Assembly (NCBI GenBank): GCA_003254905.1 | Contig: QANU01095824.1 | Span: 1 to 64,000 of the forward strand | Origin: Nissolia schottii | Taxonomy: Eukaryota; Streptophyta; Magnoliopsida; Fabales; Fabaceae | Direction of reading: 5' to 3' | DNA length: 64,000 bases | Part shown: positions 21,590 through 36,500 of the stretch, piece after piece | Layout: each line of letters opens with the position of its first letter | Position numbering within the stretch: the stretch's first letter is position 1 | Translations under genes and position numbers: made by a program | The notes under the pieces: generated by a model | Seen by the model: only the letters and a program-made list of their open reading frames with translations | What the model was told of the DNA's origin: nothing | Databases searched by the model: none

Positions 21590-24500
21590 TTATGGCATCT
21601 TTAATGCCTGCTTCAATTGTGCAAACGCAGATGGATGCATATTGCTCATTGCAGCACTAAACGATTCCCCATGAATAGCAGCACATGTTTGTAGATTTTC
21701 TTTCAGAGAGTCCTCAAGTGATAGGTGATTGATACGGTCTGAAAATTTGATCTGGAGAGAAAATACAAATCTTTTAACATATTTGTCATTCATACAATCT
21801 CATATCATTTCAGAATGGAAATTTCATTTAGTTTCAATAAATCTCTTGCCTGTCTTTTTCTGAATTCTTTGCTAGGAATAGTGCCCTCGTCAGGAGATGT
21901 ATTGGAGCTCAGATCACCACTGTTGTTGACAACAGACATTAGGAATTGCAATTGTAAAACATGACCAAATGCCACATAAAACCAGGGACAATGCCTTATA
22001 TCACTAAACTGTCGAGTTGCCAGAACTGAGCTCGCTGGTATCAGGAAGAGTAATATATCCTCATATAAAATATAACAGTTTAAATACGTTTTAGTCGCTA
22101 TAAAATTAAAAATTGTGTTTGGTCCCTATAAAATTTTAGTTAGGATTTAGTTCTTAAAAAAAAATTTTAGTTTGTTTTTAGTCCCTGCCGTTAGTTGGAG
22201 ACTGTTCATGCTGATGTTGCCACGTGGCACGCCAAGTGGCAAACTCCATTTCTAATACCCAAATACCCACCCCAACCACTAACCAGACCCGGTTTAAAAA
22301 AAAACCACAAAAAATATTTGGAAAAAAAAAAAAACCCATTTCCCCCAATTCTGTCGTTCTCTCTTCTCCATTCTCCAGTCAAACCCAAACCCAGAACCCA
22401 AAAGCAAACCCCAGAATCCAAGTACTTCCTCACTAACCTCATTTTCGATTTCCTCTTCCTCACTTCCTCCCTAGTTTTGCAATCTAGCGAATGAGCCATG
22501 GACAAAAGGGGTGCAGGGAATGATTTATATACATGACCTTAAACCTGTCCAATAATCTCTACACAAGTGAAAAATTTTAGGCTCAAATAGGTTTTACTCC
22601 AGATCCTATACACGGAAAAATCAACATAATATACTCCACATTTTTTCGTGGAAAAATAAAACAAAAAAGAAAGAACAAGTGTGACAAAATAGCTATGTAA
22701 TCAGCACAACCAAAATGAGAAGAAAGATATATTACACCAGTATCACAAAAACAGAGGAAACAGAGGGAGTGGGAGATTACTTCAGAGGAATAATACCTTA
22801 CTTCAAGCCATGAAATTCTGATAGAGTTTCAGGGCTGAGGGTGAATTTTCAGATCCATTCAACATTATAATATAATACTAACAAAACACACTTTGCATGG
22901 TTTCAGTAAAAAAAGAAACGAAAAGGAACGGGATCTCTTCTCTCCCAAACGTAGTCTAGGTGGCCAAAGTTCCATGACTGGAGACTCGCCGGCGGAGATG
23001 TCCCACACCTTCACGAGGACGTCGTTGCCGGCAGACACAACCTGGAGCCGGTGGAGTTTTGGGTAGCAGATGAACCTGACGGGGCGGAGGTGCGACTTGA
23101 GGCAGTGGAGGGTGGAGCACGGGCATTCACGTCAAAGATCTGGATGATGTATTTGAAGGAAGCAATGGTGGCGGTTGGGGAAAACTCATTTTGAGAGCTG
23201 AAAATTGAGATTGTGGCGGACTGAGCAGCGGCGAAGGAGTGAGGAGGGGAATGGAAGAAGGCGAGGGAAGGGCCAGAGATTAGGTTTTGGGTCTGTGTGC
23301 TCTTGAAGGAGGACCAGATTTTGGGGTTTGCTTTTGGGTTCTGGGTTTTATTTTTCATTTTCTTTTTGTGGTTTTTCTTTAAACCGGGTCGGGTTAGTGG
23401 TTGGGGGTAGGTATCTGGATATTAGAAATGGAGTTTGCCATGTGGCATGCCACATGGCAAAATTATCGACCACATCAGCATGAACCATCCCCAACTAACG
23501 GGAGGGACTAAAAAACAAACAAAAATTTTCAAGGACTAAATCCTAACGAAAAATTTTATAAGGACCAAACAAGATTTTTCGATTTTACATGGACTAAACA
23601 TATTTAAGCCAAATATAAATTATAAAAGACAAACAGAACACACAAAAAGCAGAACTCAATCAAGACGAACCCAAGTCCCAACTATTCTGGATGAAGTGCA
23701 AAAGGCAGATTATATTATAAGTATAAAAAGCTTCTTAGCAAATAAACAAATAAAAATAAAGGAAAAAAATAAAACCAACCTGGACTCTTCCTCAACCAAG
23801 TCAGCATTTCCACCCAAAATTACACTTGTGCAAACACTACAGAAAACAACAAATACGGGTCATTTGCTCCTCATTTGCAAATAATTTGATATTCACGGTT
23901 ATTAGTACCTCAAAACTTGATCAAGTTTGTCAATGACTTGAGGCAGCCGTAACGTCAGAATTATTGAGAGGGCTAAGCCAATTGTCTTCTTCTGGATGGA
24001 AGAAACATTATCTACCTGGAAAGAATATTACATAAGTTCACAAAAAAAAGGATACAACATATTAAATAGGCCAAACGAAACTCAATTCCAGCCAAATAAT
24101 GGCTAAAAATGTAACCACTAATCAGATATTGATTTGGAAAATGAAGCAAAATCCTACAGCACATTTCAACAAGAACCACATAACTAGTTCCAGTCGTTGG
24201 TAAATATTTTGCTAATTCTAACCCACCCCCTACTCCTGGTAGTATAGGAAGAAAATTAGGGTATGTTTATGAGTTGGGTTTAGGAGGAAAAGGAAAGGTT
24301 TTGAGGGGCTTCCTGGGTTTTTACCATCAGTAAATTTCAAACGTGACATTTTCTTTCCAGAATTTTATATACAGACTGATACATACATCAAACGCCAGAC
24401 AAATATAAATCATTTTACTGTTTCAGACTTGCAGCATATCAAATAATGTAATAATTAGTAACCAAACACTATCAGTCACTGTAGCAAAACCACACCAACC

Positions 24501-27500
24501 TTGTCAACCCAAATGTCAACCAGACAAAGAAGTATATTTTCTTGAACAGGGATAGATGCTGTCTGAAGGAGGAGTGAAGTTGATGGATCTGATGCTAATT
24601 GGGCAAGTGAATTTGTATTCATCACCAAAAGCCTTGCCAGGATGGCAGCAGAAGATGCTTTGACAGATGTTTTAGAAGGATCACGCTCATCTCCTCCACT
24701 CAAACAGATTACAAATAATTTCTGGAGGGAAAAAGAAACAATAAGAGCTCAAAACATATCTCCAGATTAACTATGAAACAATAGTTTAACACCTAAACAG
24801 TGTATTTTACTATATATCTCAAGAGCATAATATAGCTAGACTTACTTGTAACGTACTGCTAATAAATGGTGGCACTTCAACGGGAAAACACTGCAAAGAG
24901 ACAAATCAAAGTAAATTATTTTGGAGGATTTTTAGATCATATATGATAAGAAACTGAATACCCATCCGACTTATATTAAGAAAGAAAAAATACAGAATAA
25001 TCCTACCTTCAAAATCAAGACAAACACAGAAGTCTATGAATACTCAATAAAAATAAAGCAATCATCTAAGAGTTCACTAACTAAAAAACTTTAGCGGGCT
25101 AAACTTTTAATTTAAACCATCTATAGTAACATAGTAGTTCAATTAGTATCATTTGCAAACAGAAGTTGGGAGACTAAAATCTCTCCTGAATCAATCGTCA
25201 ACCCTTTAACCAGTCCGTTATTAATAGCACTAGACACCAACCTGCTAAGGACATCAACCACAATGATCATAATAGTCCTTTATGATCATAATGGTCCAAA
25301 AACAAATAGTGTCTCAATACGTTTACCATACGATGCTAATTAAGCTACGACCTATGAAAGCATCTAATCCAAATCCAAATAAAGCTATCCCGGAAAAAAA
25401 AATAATAAATAATGAATAAAGGAATTGTATACTAAGAAACCCAATGGTCCTTACCATTCGCCATTGAGTTTTAAAGACAATTGTCGAGATGGGAATAACA
25501 AACCTGTATTAAGATATCAATGACAGGAAGAACTGAAAGAAGACCTTTGTCATTGACATTTCCAACAACTAAATCAAGAATTTTAGCAATATTTGCGGCA
25601 TGCATGCTCAGAAAGTCATTTCCACCCAAAATTATATAATCTTCAATTATGTTCACTGCAACCTGTAATTCAGAAAAAGAGAGAATATAAAATTATAATA
25701 AGTCAACACATGTACTGGCCATTAAGGTTGCGAGTTGGGACTAATTAAACCATCAAGAATACGTAACATAATGATCATGAATCCAACTAAGTTATCACGC
25801 CAACAAGTACAGCATAAAGAATGAGAGAGATGCCATTACATGAAATTTCGACATTTTTCCATCAAATCAAGAGAACTGAATGACTCATTTTTTAATTATG
25901 TAGCACCAACGTTATAACAGTTGAGTTTACTGTAAACTAGATGAATGGAAACTACAATGATTTGACTTCCCATATAAATTAGATTATATAGATAACATTA
26001 TACTAAGTACCTTTTATATAGTACAAAGCCAAAAATAGTTAACTAGCCAATTTGTGTCTTTAACCTTACGAACCTAGTTCCCAAAACCAGAGACTCGATC
26101 AATTTCATACATATAACCTAGTGATCTTAAATATTAGAAGGTAAATAAGAAGAGGTGGCAGGCCGAACTGGAAATATAACGAACATATCATCATTAACTC
26201 AAGTATTGTATATATGACATGTAAACACAAGAACATGTAATATACTTCAGTATAGATGTTGCAACCCAACAATCTTGCAAACTTCATCTTCTAAATGACT
26301 ACTTCATACTATTGTCACTATCACTAATGCAGACTCTATCATTCTCTTAAATACAAGGATTATGTGTTATTTGAAATATTATTAGAATATGGAGCCAAGT
26401 CTAACCTGTAAATGGTCAAAGCTTCTTTCCATAATCTCCACAAGGCGTGAAAAATATGGTAACAATTGAGGCACCATTGACGGGGCATGGGAAAGGGTGG
26501 CCTCCCATAACTGAAAGGTTATGCAATTGTATTTTCATGAAACATTCTCTCACAAAACCATACCAATCTAATTAATGAAAAACCAGACGGCAGAATTACC
26601 AGCATGCTATCTTCTAGAAGATTGAGTTCATCTGGACTATTAATATCAATCCCATTCTCCAGAATTGGCAGTAGAATGTTGTAGCAAATGGGCGACTGGT
26701 AACCAAGTGCAACGACAAAGTTTCTCAAAGCAACAAGAAGCTGAATCTGTAGCAGACTTTCACCAGAGGATTCCTCCCAGACCTTGCCGTAACAAAAGCA
26801 TAGAGAAATAAATTTACATTAGATAAGCTATAAATATAACTATAACTACTCAGATATCATCATCATTTCAGGGCAAAAACCAAACAAGAATGTGATGAAC
26901 ATTGAACTTGCTATTAGATTTATGTTTGCTCTACCATTTTTATTATTTTTTTTTTAATAACGGAGAATTTCATTAAGAAGAGAAGAGAATTACAGAAAGT
27001 AAGAGGATAAGAGATCCCCAAAAAGGCTACAAGAGCATAAACCTAAAAACTACAAGAGCTATCAATGGAGTAAAGCTTTCCAATCTCTCATAATATTTAT
27101 AAGGGAGAATCCTCTAAAGAGATCGTGAGCTTTACACAAAACAGATAATAAACACCTAATCTTCTCCCACAAAACATGCATGTCTGAGAAATTATTGTTG
27201 GACACGAGTTGCGTTCTAGCCAGATGCACCAAATAGTGGCAAAAACTGTACATTGCCACAAGTAGTTAGCTTCTTTCCTCCTCCTAAAGCCAGTAAATCT
27301 AGTGAACAGAAAAGTATCCAAAGTTGCAGGACACACCCAATATTCCCCAAAGATCCCAAACAAATTGTTCCACAAGCGGCTGGCTGTTGAAAAGTGCAAA
27401 AAAAGGTGTCATGCTTGCTCTATCACTCAAAATAAATTATTCTACCACCCCTCCATGGCAAATGATTCAGGTTAGCCAGAATCAATTGAATCCTATGAAG

Positions 27501-30500
27501 CGCACAGGCGCAAATGCGCACGCACGTACAGGGTTCAAAATTTGATATGTTCATAGATGTTCATAGAAGTCATAAAATCAATAAACATTCACTGCTTGGA
27601 AAGCTTCGCTGGTTTGAGTTATTGAAGCTATGTACATATCAAATCAACCCCAAATTCCTTCTGCAAGGCATCAAAAAATTATCTTTGTTAGAATCTGTAG
27701 ATGATATGTAATTATATTAATTAGGAGGATAATTAGGACTTAGAATCATGTGCTGAGAGTAATTGTGCTTTCTCCATATCTTTGTATTATTACACAATGT
27801 CTATATAAACCAGTCTCTGTTGTGTGCTTAGAAGTTGATTTGGCAAGATCTCCTACTGATAGACATTCCACTTCTGGACACTGCAACCTCATTGGAGGAA
27901 ATTTTATCTCGTGGAAGTATAAGAAGCAAACTGTGGTTGTAAGGTCTAGTGCTAAGGCAGACTATCATACCATGGCACACACAACTTGTACGCTCATCTA
28001 GCTTAAGCAACTCCTCAAAGAGCTTCAAATCTGGAGTCGTCAAGCAAATGATACTTGTTTGAGACAATCAAGCTGCATTGCACATTGCCTCTAATCCAGT
28101 TTTTCATGAGGACCAAACACAGGTTGATTGTCACTTCATCAGAGAGAAGATTCAATCGGGCGACATTACCACAAGATTCATCAATTCGAATGATTATCTG
28201 GTAGATGATTTCACCAAATACTTAAGAGGTCCTTGAATAAATTATCTATATGACAAGCTTGGTGCATATGACCTGTATGCTCCAACAACTAAAGCTTTAT
28301 CCCTTTAAGTGGGGTTGGCTACAATACATGGATCGGACGACGCCATAGTGTTCTATCAAAAATCATACCTTAAAACCATTAACATCTAGATCTCTTTTTA
28401 TAGTTTCCCATATGCCTTTTCTAAGTCTCCTTCTACCTATAGTTATTGGACTACCCTCCATCTGGTCTACTCTCACAAGTGAGGTTTCTGTTGGCCTTCT
28501 CAAAAGAAGCACAAAACACCTAAGACAAGATTTTCCGAACTTTTCCACAATAAATGAAACCATCGTTTATTTTATAGTAGGCTTTCTACAGCCCAACATT
28601 CAAACTCTTTTATCTTAAAGGACACATACTCTCCCACTTCATCCACTCAGCTTGAATCCTAGGGTTTACATTTCCCTCTATTTCTCCTTTATCTTGGACA
28701 ATGAATCCGAGATACTTGAATCGTGTGACTTGTGATATGGTGCCGTCCCCGATTTTCACAATTTTTTTAAATAGAAATACACCACGTTTCTTGTAAACTT
28801 ACCCAAGTATTAATTAGTAGTAGAATAATCAAATGAACGTAGGATACTCTTTATGTTACCTTCTGAAAAAATTGCACCAACTTTTCCGCAAATGGAATAA
28901 CTTCACTAACATGGCCGATAAGGATTGAGATCAAATTCAAAACCTGCACCTGAAGAAACATTTAAAGAACAAGCAAAATGAATTCATTAATAAGACCGAA
29001 TGTTTAGAGAGAATTCAGATTCAATAATCATTTACATGAGTAATATATGTTTGCTCTTGCCAACGTTCAAATTCAAAACCCAGCTGGATGCAGATGCATT
29101 TTTGTAGCTGTACTGTACCACAATAAAATGTAATGCATGTCCGATTCTTAGCTGTAATTACTAATAACATTGAAGGCAGAGGCTAATGCTTCGTTTGGTT
29201 ACAAAAAATTTGAGAGAAAAGAAAATGGAGGAAGAGAAATGGGACAGAAAATGTATTTTTCCTTCACTTGGAACGGAGAAGAAAACGAGAAGAGCAAAAC
29301 TCATTGTGAGATCCCCTGAAAAAATCTTCTATCCAAGAAAAGATGGAAGGAACATCTTCCAATGTGCTAATATACGACACTTTCAGACACATTTAATTGT
29401 CTTGTGTAAGTAATATAAATGAAAATAATATAAATAAAATGTCAATGGCATTTACATGCAGTCTGTGAAGCATATCATCCAGCCTACGGATCAAAAATCG
29501 TAGCCATTAACAAATTTGGCATCGATAAATCTTGCTGTGTACACAAGGTCCTTCATTGTGCAGTAACACCACCTTCTCCGTCAGGATCTTGCTCTTATCT
29601 AGGCTTATTAGTGAGGCAGGCAGATTTTATAAAATCTCACCAAGGACAAAATCAATTTGGTGTTGTATATCCCATATGGACTGTATGCTGTCAAGCACGT
29701 CTTCCAACATCACATCACTAAACTCTTCCGGTAGCAACTTCACGATGTACAGGTACTTCACTACTTTAGTCTCTTCCTCAACGGTCAGTACTCAGAACCT
29801 GTTTCATAATTAAAGCACGCACCCTGCTTGAATCCTTGAAGAGAGAAAACTCTTTCACTTTAGAAGCTTTGGAGCTAGGACTTCCTATAGAGGCAACTGA
29901 CGGAAACACACCACCTTATCATCAACCATGAATCAACTTAACACACTCCAATTTGGAAGGGAACAAAAAGTTTCAAAGGGAATGGTTTCCCTACACAACC
30001 CTTTTCTATGTGAAATTTAAATGGCCAACCAAGGAGTTCATTCCCCATTTTACAACTTTGTCAAACAGAGTCTAAAAGAATTAATTATTCTATTAGAAAG
30101 GGAAAAAGTTTCCTAGCAGTAGATTTTACCTTTGAGTCAAATTCCTGAACTTCATCAAACAACTTAAAACATGAGTCCCAACAGATAGGAAGAAGATCAA
30201 CAAACTCCCTCTCTGAAAAGTTTGCATCTTCAATGTGTAAGCACAAGGACCGACATGCTGCAAGCTAAAACATATATGTGCACGATTAGTTACAAATTGT
30301 GATAATGAGGAATAAATATGGTGGACTGGCAGAAAAACATATGTAATGCTCATAGGAATAGAAGCCTGTAACGTACCCTGACAGATAAATCTTTGCCCTG
30401 TAACAATGTGATTAAAGCACAGTATACAGGCCTTTTTATATCATCTTTAACCTATGAAGGATATAAAAGGAACAATATAGTAAGCATAAATGAATTGTTA

Positions 30501-33500
30501 TTTATTTTAACGTTTCAACAGATTAAGAAAAGAATAAGAAAATTTACTGCCATAAATCTTTACCACATCTACATACCAGTACAAGTTTTGAATTTCTTAT
30601 CATAATAATTGGATGTGAAAGAAAGTGTTGAATCAAATCTTCAGCTCAATAAATTATATACCTCAGAAACCCACTGTCCCAGGATTATAGCAACTTTGCG
30701 ATGAATTATACGCAAATTTGGATGTTCATTTGCGAGCTCAAGAGATAAAGCACCATTAAACCTGCAAATGAATGTTTGAGATAGAATAGTCAGAGTACTC
30801 TATCCTCCGATGACAGACTAACAAAGACAACGGTCTAACATCAATAATAAAATATGAAATTGAATTGAGTCACAGCGAAGACAAATTTAAACCATCACAA
30901 AGTTATGGATCACTTTATTATCCACGGTCATCATATTACCAGAAATTGCACATATATATACATATATGATAAAATAAGACCATCATTAACATGATACTCT
31001 CTCCGGTCCATAACATCTGCCACTTTCACTTTAGGTCCATTCAAAAATTAATGTATCTGGACACAATACATTAATTTCTGAATATACTTACAAAGTAAAA
31101 GCGACAGATAGAAAGGCTTAAAAAGTGAAAGTGACAGATAAAAAAGACCAGAGGAAATAGTTTATAGAAAAAATGAGAGAGGAGGATAAGGTATCCTCTG
31201 AAACAAAAGAACAGAACAGCAAACAACCATGTAAAATATAAGAAATTCAAGCAAATAATAATATAAATGACGTCCATAATCATAAGAAATTTTCTTATGT
31301 AAACAAATGGCAGGTTCATACAAGTAACGGCTTTGCCCCCAATAGTCAGAATCAGAATATTAGATACACCATAGTAACTATGAACTCACCACTCTTTAAA
31401 GCTCAGATAATTTGAGAGTTCATAATAAACATAAGCAGCAGCACCATAAGCAGCATCTTTAAGAAGCAACGCAGGAGTAATTTCCGTCACTGAAGTTGGA
31501 CAACTATTCATGGTCTCTTGAAGAAGGGATACCACAACAGGGCCTAGCAGCTAAATTTACAGTGACAACCACACACCCATATTAATCTATAGCCAATTGA
31601 AATATTGCAGCAAGAGAAAAATACAAGGAACCCGTGGGGTCAAATGTGACCTACTTGGCTATTATTTTCAAACAATACAATGTACAAAGCTTCAGCACAT
31701 GGCCTTAGTTTTTCTGTCCACTGAACCATATCCTGCTCATGATGAAAGGACTCTGGGTTACGGTACCACTCCTCCAAATCACTTGCTGTCAGAACAAAAT
31801 ACCTGTTGTATGATAAAGGCACTCATCACTTGGTTTTGAAGCAAATTAAAGTTATATAGCTGAGTCTCGGTAACTCATCAGTGCCCAATTTAAAAAAAAA
31901 TCAAAGGAAAGTTTAATTTGATCACTCACAATTAACACTTCAAGATATCTGCTCAGTCAATTATTTTCAGACAAACAGCCTTGAATATATACTTAACACC
32001 CCTGAACTAGCTTGTTACTACAGATTTTCCACAACTTGAAAGCAAGGACTATGGTCTGGCAATGCAGATTGGTAGTTTGTTCAAATCTCATGTATTTAGT
32101 CCCCCTATTCTAACCTGTAGGAAGAGTTTACCCTAAAACAATTTACGCCCTTACAGATGATTACCGAAATACATTCAGAGTCCAACCTCTAAAAAAACGA
32201 GTACTAAACAAATGATCTTTTTACTGATTGTAAAAATAAGGCAGGGAACACCTCTGTCTCCACTGACTCTATTTGCATGAACCTACATGTATGTCGGGTA
32301 AACCTATGGGATATATTTAGACCTCATTCAGCTGGAAAGCAGACAAAACACAGGTAAAAGTGAATACCTTGTTATCAATACATTACATAAGATGACTATC
32401 CGTTCATTGGGCAAAAGGGAAGTTAAAACACCACCAACTGCACTGGAAATATTTTTCTTCATCTGCTCTAGTGTAACTCCATTTTCATCCATCACCCGAC
32501 CAGTAAGACTTGGCTTGTACTCCTTGCATTCCAGAATATTCTTAATCATCACCATACATTGAATGAGAAATTGTTCAAATGACAATACATATTGCTCAGG
32601 ATCTGTTATCTTATTCAAACAGAAGTCCACGACTGAGGAAAGCACAAATTTATCACCAAACGAATAAGGATGTCTTCCATGAAAGGCAACTAAAATTTTC
32701 ATCAATTTGGTACAAGCCCTCTTTACAAAATCCCAAAATTTAGGATATTGCTTTTGAAAAGTCGGATCTGCAAACAAAATGTTTGGTAAGTCTAAAAGGA
32801 AGAAATAAGTAACTTTTTATGCACAACAAAGGTACAGTGTTGATATATGGTGTTTTACTTTTTCCCCCACTAAATATGAGAACTAGACATTGTACAAGGA
32901 TAAGATTTAACATTTCAGGGTTCAATTTTAAGCATGGCATCTCCCTACATAGCATATACCTTCTGTTTATTACTTGCAAAAAAAAAAAAAGAGAGGAAAA
33001 ACCATAGCCAATGTCATGCAATCCCAAGCATCAAAGCAACAGATAAATTAAGAAACTCAACATGATGATATTTGTTGGATATACTTAAATTACAAAGCCA
33101 CTGCCCTAGATTGAAAGAAAATGCAGCCCCTGTATACTGCTTATTGTGCATTAAAAATATTATCATTTTAAGTATACCTTCACTGTAGCCACTCATCCAC
33201 CTAGCACTCTTATTTTGCCACATGTATTTAATTCTTTATTGCAACTGTAAACCCTTCACTAAGCACATCCAATCCTTAGTTAAATAAGTATTGAGTGCAC
33301 AAATCTTACATTACATCACAACTTTGCACAATTAAATACACGTTATCCACAGATACCACACCACGTTTGGGTAATCAAAATCCTAGTTAAATAAAAAGGA
33401 CTAAATTAAGCATCATCATTCTACAAAATTGTAACTTAATATGCTAAAGACTGTAACGTATGCAGCACACAATGCAGGAATTTTTTTTTACAAAAAAAAA

Positions 33501-36500
33501 GTTGGATTGAAGAAGAATTTCATTAAGATGAGAAGAGAATTACACAAAAGCAGCACACAACAATTGAACTTTAGGAAACAAATTATTCTAAATGTTCTCA
33601 TTTTATCATTTTAGATTACATAGTTAATCATAGTAACTTAAAAGTCTTAAACACAAGGATATATGCATGTGCACAAGAAATAGAAATCTCACAGTATGGA
33701 AGGAATGATTGAAGGGCACTTAAAAGTACAGGTGAGACTTCCTTGACTGGCCGAACCTCCTACAAAATAATGCTGTAAGGACTGGTACCTCTATTTTGAA
33801 TTGATTAATTTGAAAAATAGAAAAGAAAAAAGGGTATTAAAATCTTCAAGACACAGATATCACCATAGAGGATGATGACACAAGATGGATAGATAATTAC
33901 CTGAAAACACTTTGAATCGCTTTGAAATCCTGAAATTATTAGCTGCCGTATAATCTTTGAACATAACAACCATCTCTCACATGTAAGATAAAGTTCATGT
34001 CGCTGATCTTCAGCATTAGAATTGTAGGATTGAGAGAGAGCTGTGAAACCATGCAATATTTTCTGCACATCACTTTGCCAAAGGTGCCAGCTATAATCAA
34101 AGAAATGCGATGATATCTGCAAAAGGAATCAGTTAAATGTACTGCTATTTAGAATAAGCGCAGTTTACTAGATATTCACGTTATTCCAATAATATCATGT
34201 CAATCAAATGCAGAATTGTGGCAAAAAAGTGAAGTTGCAAATAATTCGGGGGGAAACAATGAAAATGACTACAGTATAAACACCATAGAGCCTAGTTGTT
34301 AGACCATATGTAATTCATAAGGCTAGAGGAGACCAACCATCACATTAGAGTAAAAAGAATTAGAAACACAGTAACAAACAACAAATGGAAGTTACAACTC
34401 ACCACTCTTCCAAGCTATACATGTCATATGTTATATATTAGAAGCTTTTATTATAAGCTGAGCACTTTAAACTTCATCCAGGGTAGCCAATAGCACTCTT
34501 TCGCGAGATATAGCGCTGACTGGGTGACGCAACAGAATGGCCATTGTGTCAGGTTTTGAGCCACGGCTGTCACAGCCGCACAGCCGTTAATTGCGGCATT
34601 TTGCAGTCTAGATCACCACGTCACAGCCGGTATTCTATTCGGATGGGAAAGCTTGTGTCAGCCCCCCTTTTTTAATCGTTAATGAGTAGATAAGGGAGCT
34701 TAAAGATAATTTCAACCCCCATTTCAATATAAAAAGTCAACTTAGGGCTTTTTTAGCCTTCGGCTTCTTTGCACACTTTCCTCCCCCTACCCTTCTCTGC
34801 CAATGACTGCCACTGCACTTTTTATTCAGTGATGGCAACCCAGAATTCCGCGACAGCAACCCAGCTTCCGACAATGGCAAACCTGCTTCTGGCGATGACA
34901 AACACGGCTCCTGGTGACCAAGACGGTTTGTTAACTAGTTGAGACCCACGAGACCTTCTCTCTTCCTCTTGCTATTAGTTTTTTTCCCTATGCTCCTCCC
35001 TGCTCTTTCTCCACTCCTTCCTCCTACCTCTGTTTTTCCATTATTTATTCCCATTTTTTTCCTTTTCTTATCCTGCCCCATCTCTTTATCAACTTCTTAA
35101 ATTTAGAAGGAATAATATATTCTTCAATTATTGAATTCTGAGGTCATTAGACCTATATATATATATACACACACACACACGAGCCTGCTAGCTATTTTAG
35201 GAAATATGGACAACTAATTCTAGATAACAAATCCCTATGATTGTGGGATTGTTTCTAAATACATAACCCTAATATTAATAGCAAGATACAGCTGTGATAC
35301 AGAATAAAGATATAGTAAGGATAAAATATAAAACTTCCTAAAATGTACAGTCGGTTTTGACACTCCCCCTCAAGCTAATGAGTGTTCTCCATTCCCAACT
35401 TGGATATAATTCTTTCAAAGTTAGTGCAGTTCAGCCCTTTGGTGAGTATGTCTGCAAGTTAACTTTGAGTGGACACATATGGGGTGCAAATCAAGCACCT
35501 GTCTAGCTTTTCCTTGATAAAATGTTTGTCCACTTCGATATGTTTAGTTCTATCATGCTGTACCGGGTTGTGGGCTATGCTAATTGCAGATTTATTGTCA
35601 CAATATAACCTCATAGGTTCATCCCACCTTATCTTCAAGTCTTCCAATATAATCTCCAGCCATAGAAGTTCCTTGGGCCATTGCTCGAAATTCTGCTTCA
35701 ACACTAGATCTAGCTACTACACTTTGTTTTACTCTTCCAAGTGACTAGGTTTCCACCAAGGAAGGTGCAGTATCCAGTAGTTGATCTCCTATCAACAACT
35801 GACTCCGCATAATCTGCATCGTGTATGCTTCAAGAAGTACACTCTTGTTTCGTTTGAACAAAATCCCTCTTCCTAGAGTCCCTTTTAAATATTGAACAAC
35901 TTTAACGGCAGCTTGCAAATGTGCCTCCTTTGGTTGGTGCATAAATTGGCTGACTAGACTCACAGCAAACGCAATGCCTGGCCTAGTATGAGATAAGTAA
36001 ATAAGCCTGCCCACAAGTCTTTGGTACATTTCCTTGGCCACGAAATTATCCTTCTCCGCACTTCCCAACTTTATATTTGGATTAACGGGAGTACTTACTG
36101 GTTTGCAAGTTGTCTTTCCTGTTTCTTTAAGCAAGTCAGTAATATATTTCTGTTGAGATATGAAGATTCCTTTCTTGGAATGGGCCACTTCAATTCCCAA
36201 AAAGATATTTAAGTCTCCCTAATGTCTTAATCTCGAATTCCGTGGCAAGACATTGACTTAACATTTGCTGCTCCTCTTTGTCATCTTCAGTTATTATAAT
36301 ATCATCTGCATACACCAATAATATTGTTACTCCCCATGAAACTGAATGTTTGATAAATAAGGTGTGATCACCTTGGCTCTGTTTGTATCCCAAACTTGTC
36401 ATAACTTTGGTGAATCTTCCAAACCATGCTCTTGGGGATTGTTTCAACCCATATAGAGCCTTTTTTAGCTTAGCAACCTGTCCATTATTACCAGGGGGCA

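Larger units (their letters stand above)
22078..23610. mobile_element. Pack-MULE carrying UTP15 gene pieces
   Basis: A 1.5 kb element in the importin-11-like intron between exons at 23780 and 21919. Terminal inverted repeats of about 240 bp: left 22078-22320 and right 23370-23610 match through 'taaata(c/t)gttt', 'ttaggattta', 'cgttagttgg', 'ttcatgctgatgt', 'caaactccatttctaata' and 'gacccggttta'. The 9-bp flanks are aaatataac (22068-22076) and aaatataaa (23611-23619), a probable target-site duplication of Mutator length. No transposase is present, so it is non-autonomous. The interior carries pieces of UTP15 (see separate entries). Confidence 0.85.

Noticed and set aside
28363..28618. Plus-strand frame 28412-28618
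   Set aside because: Shadow of the minus-strand RTE LINE fragment, which carries the conserved residues.
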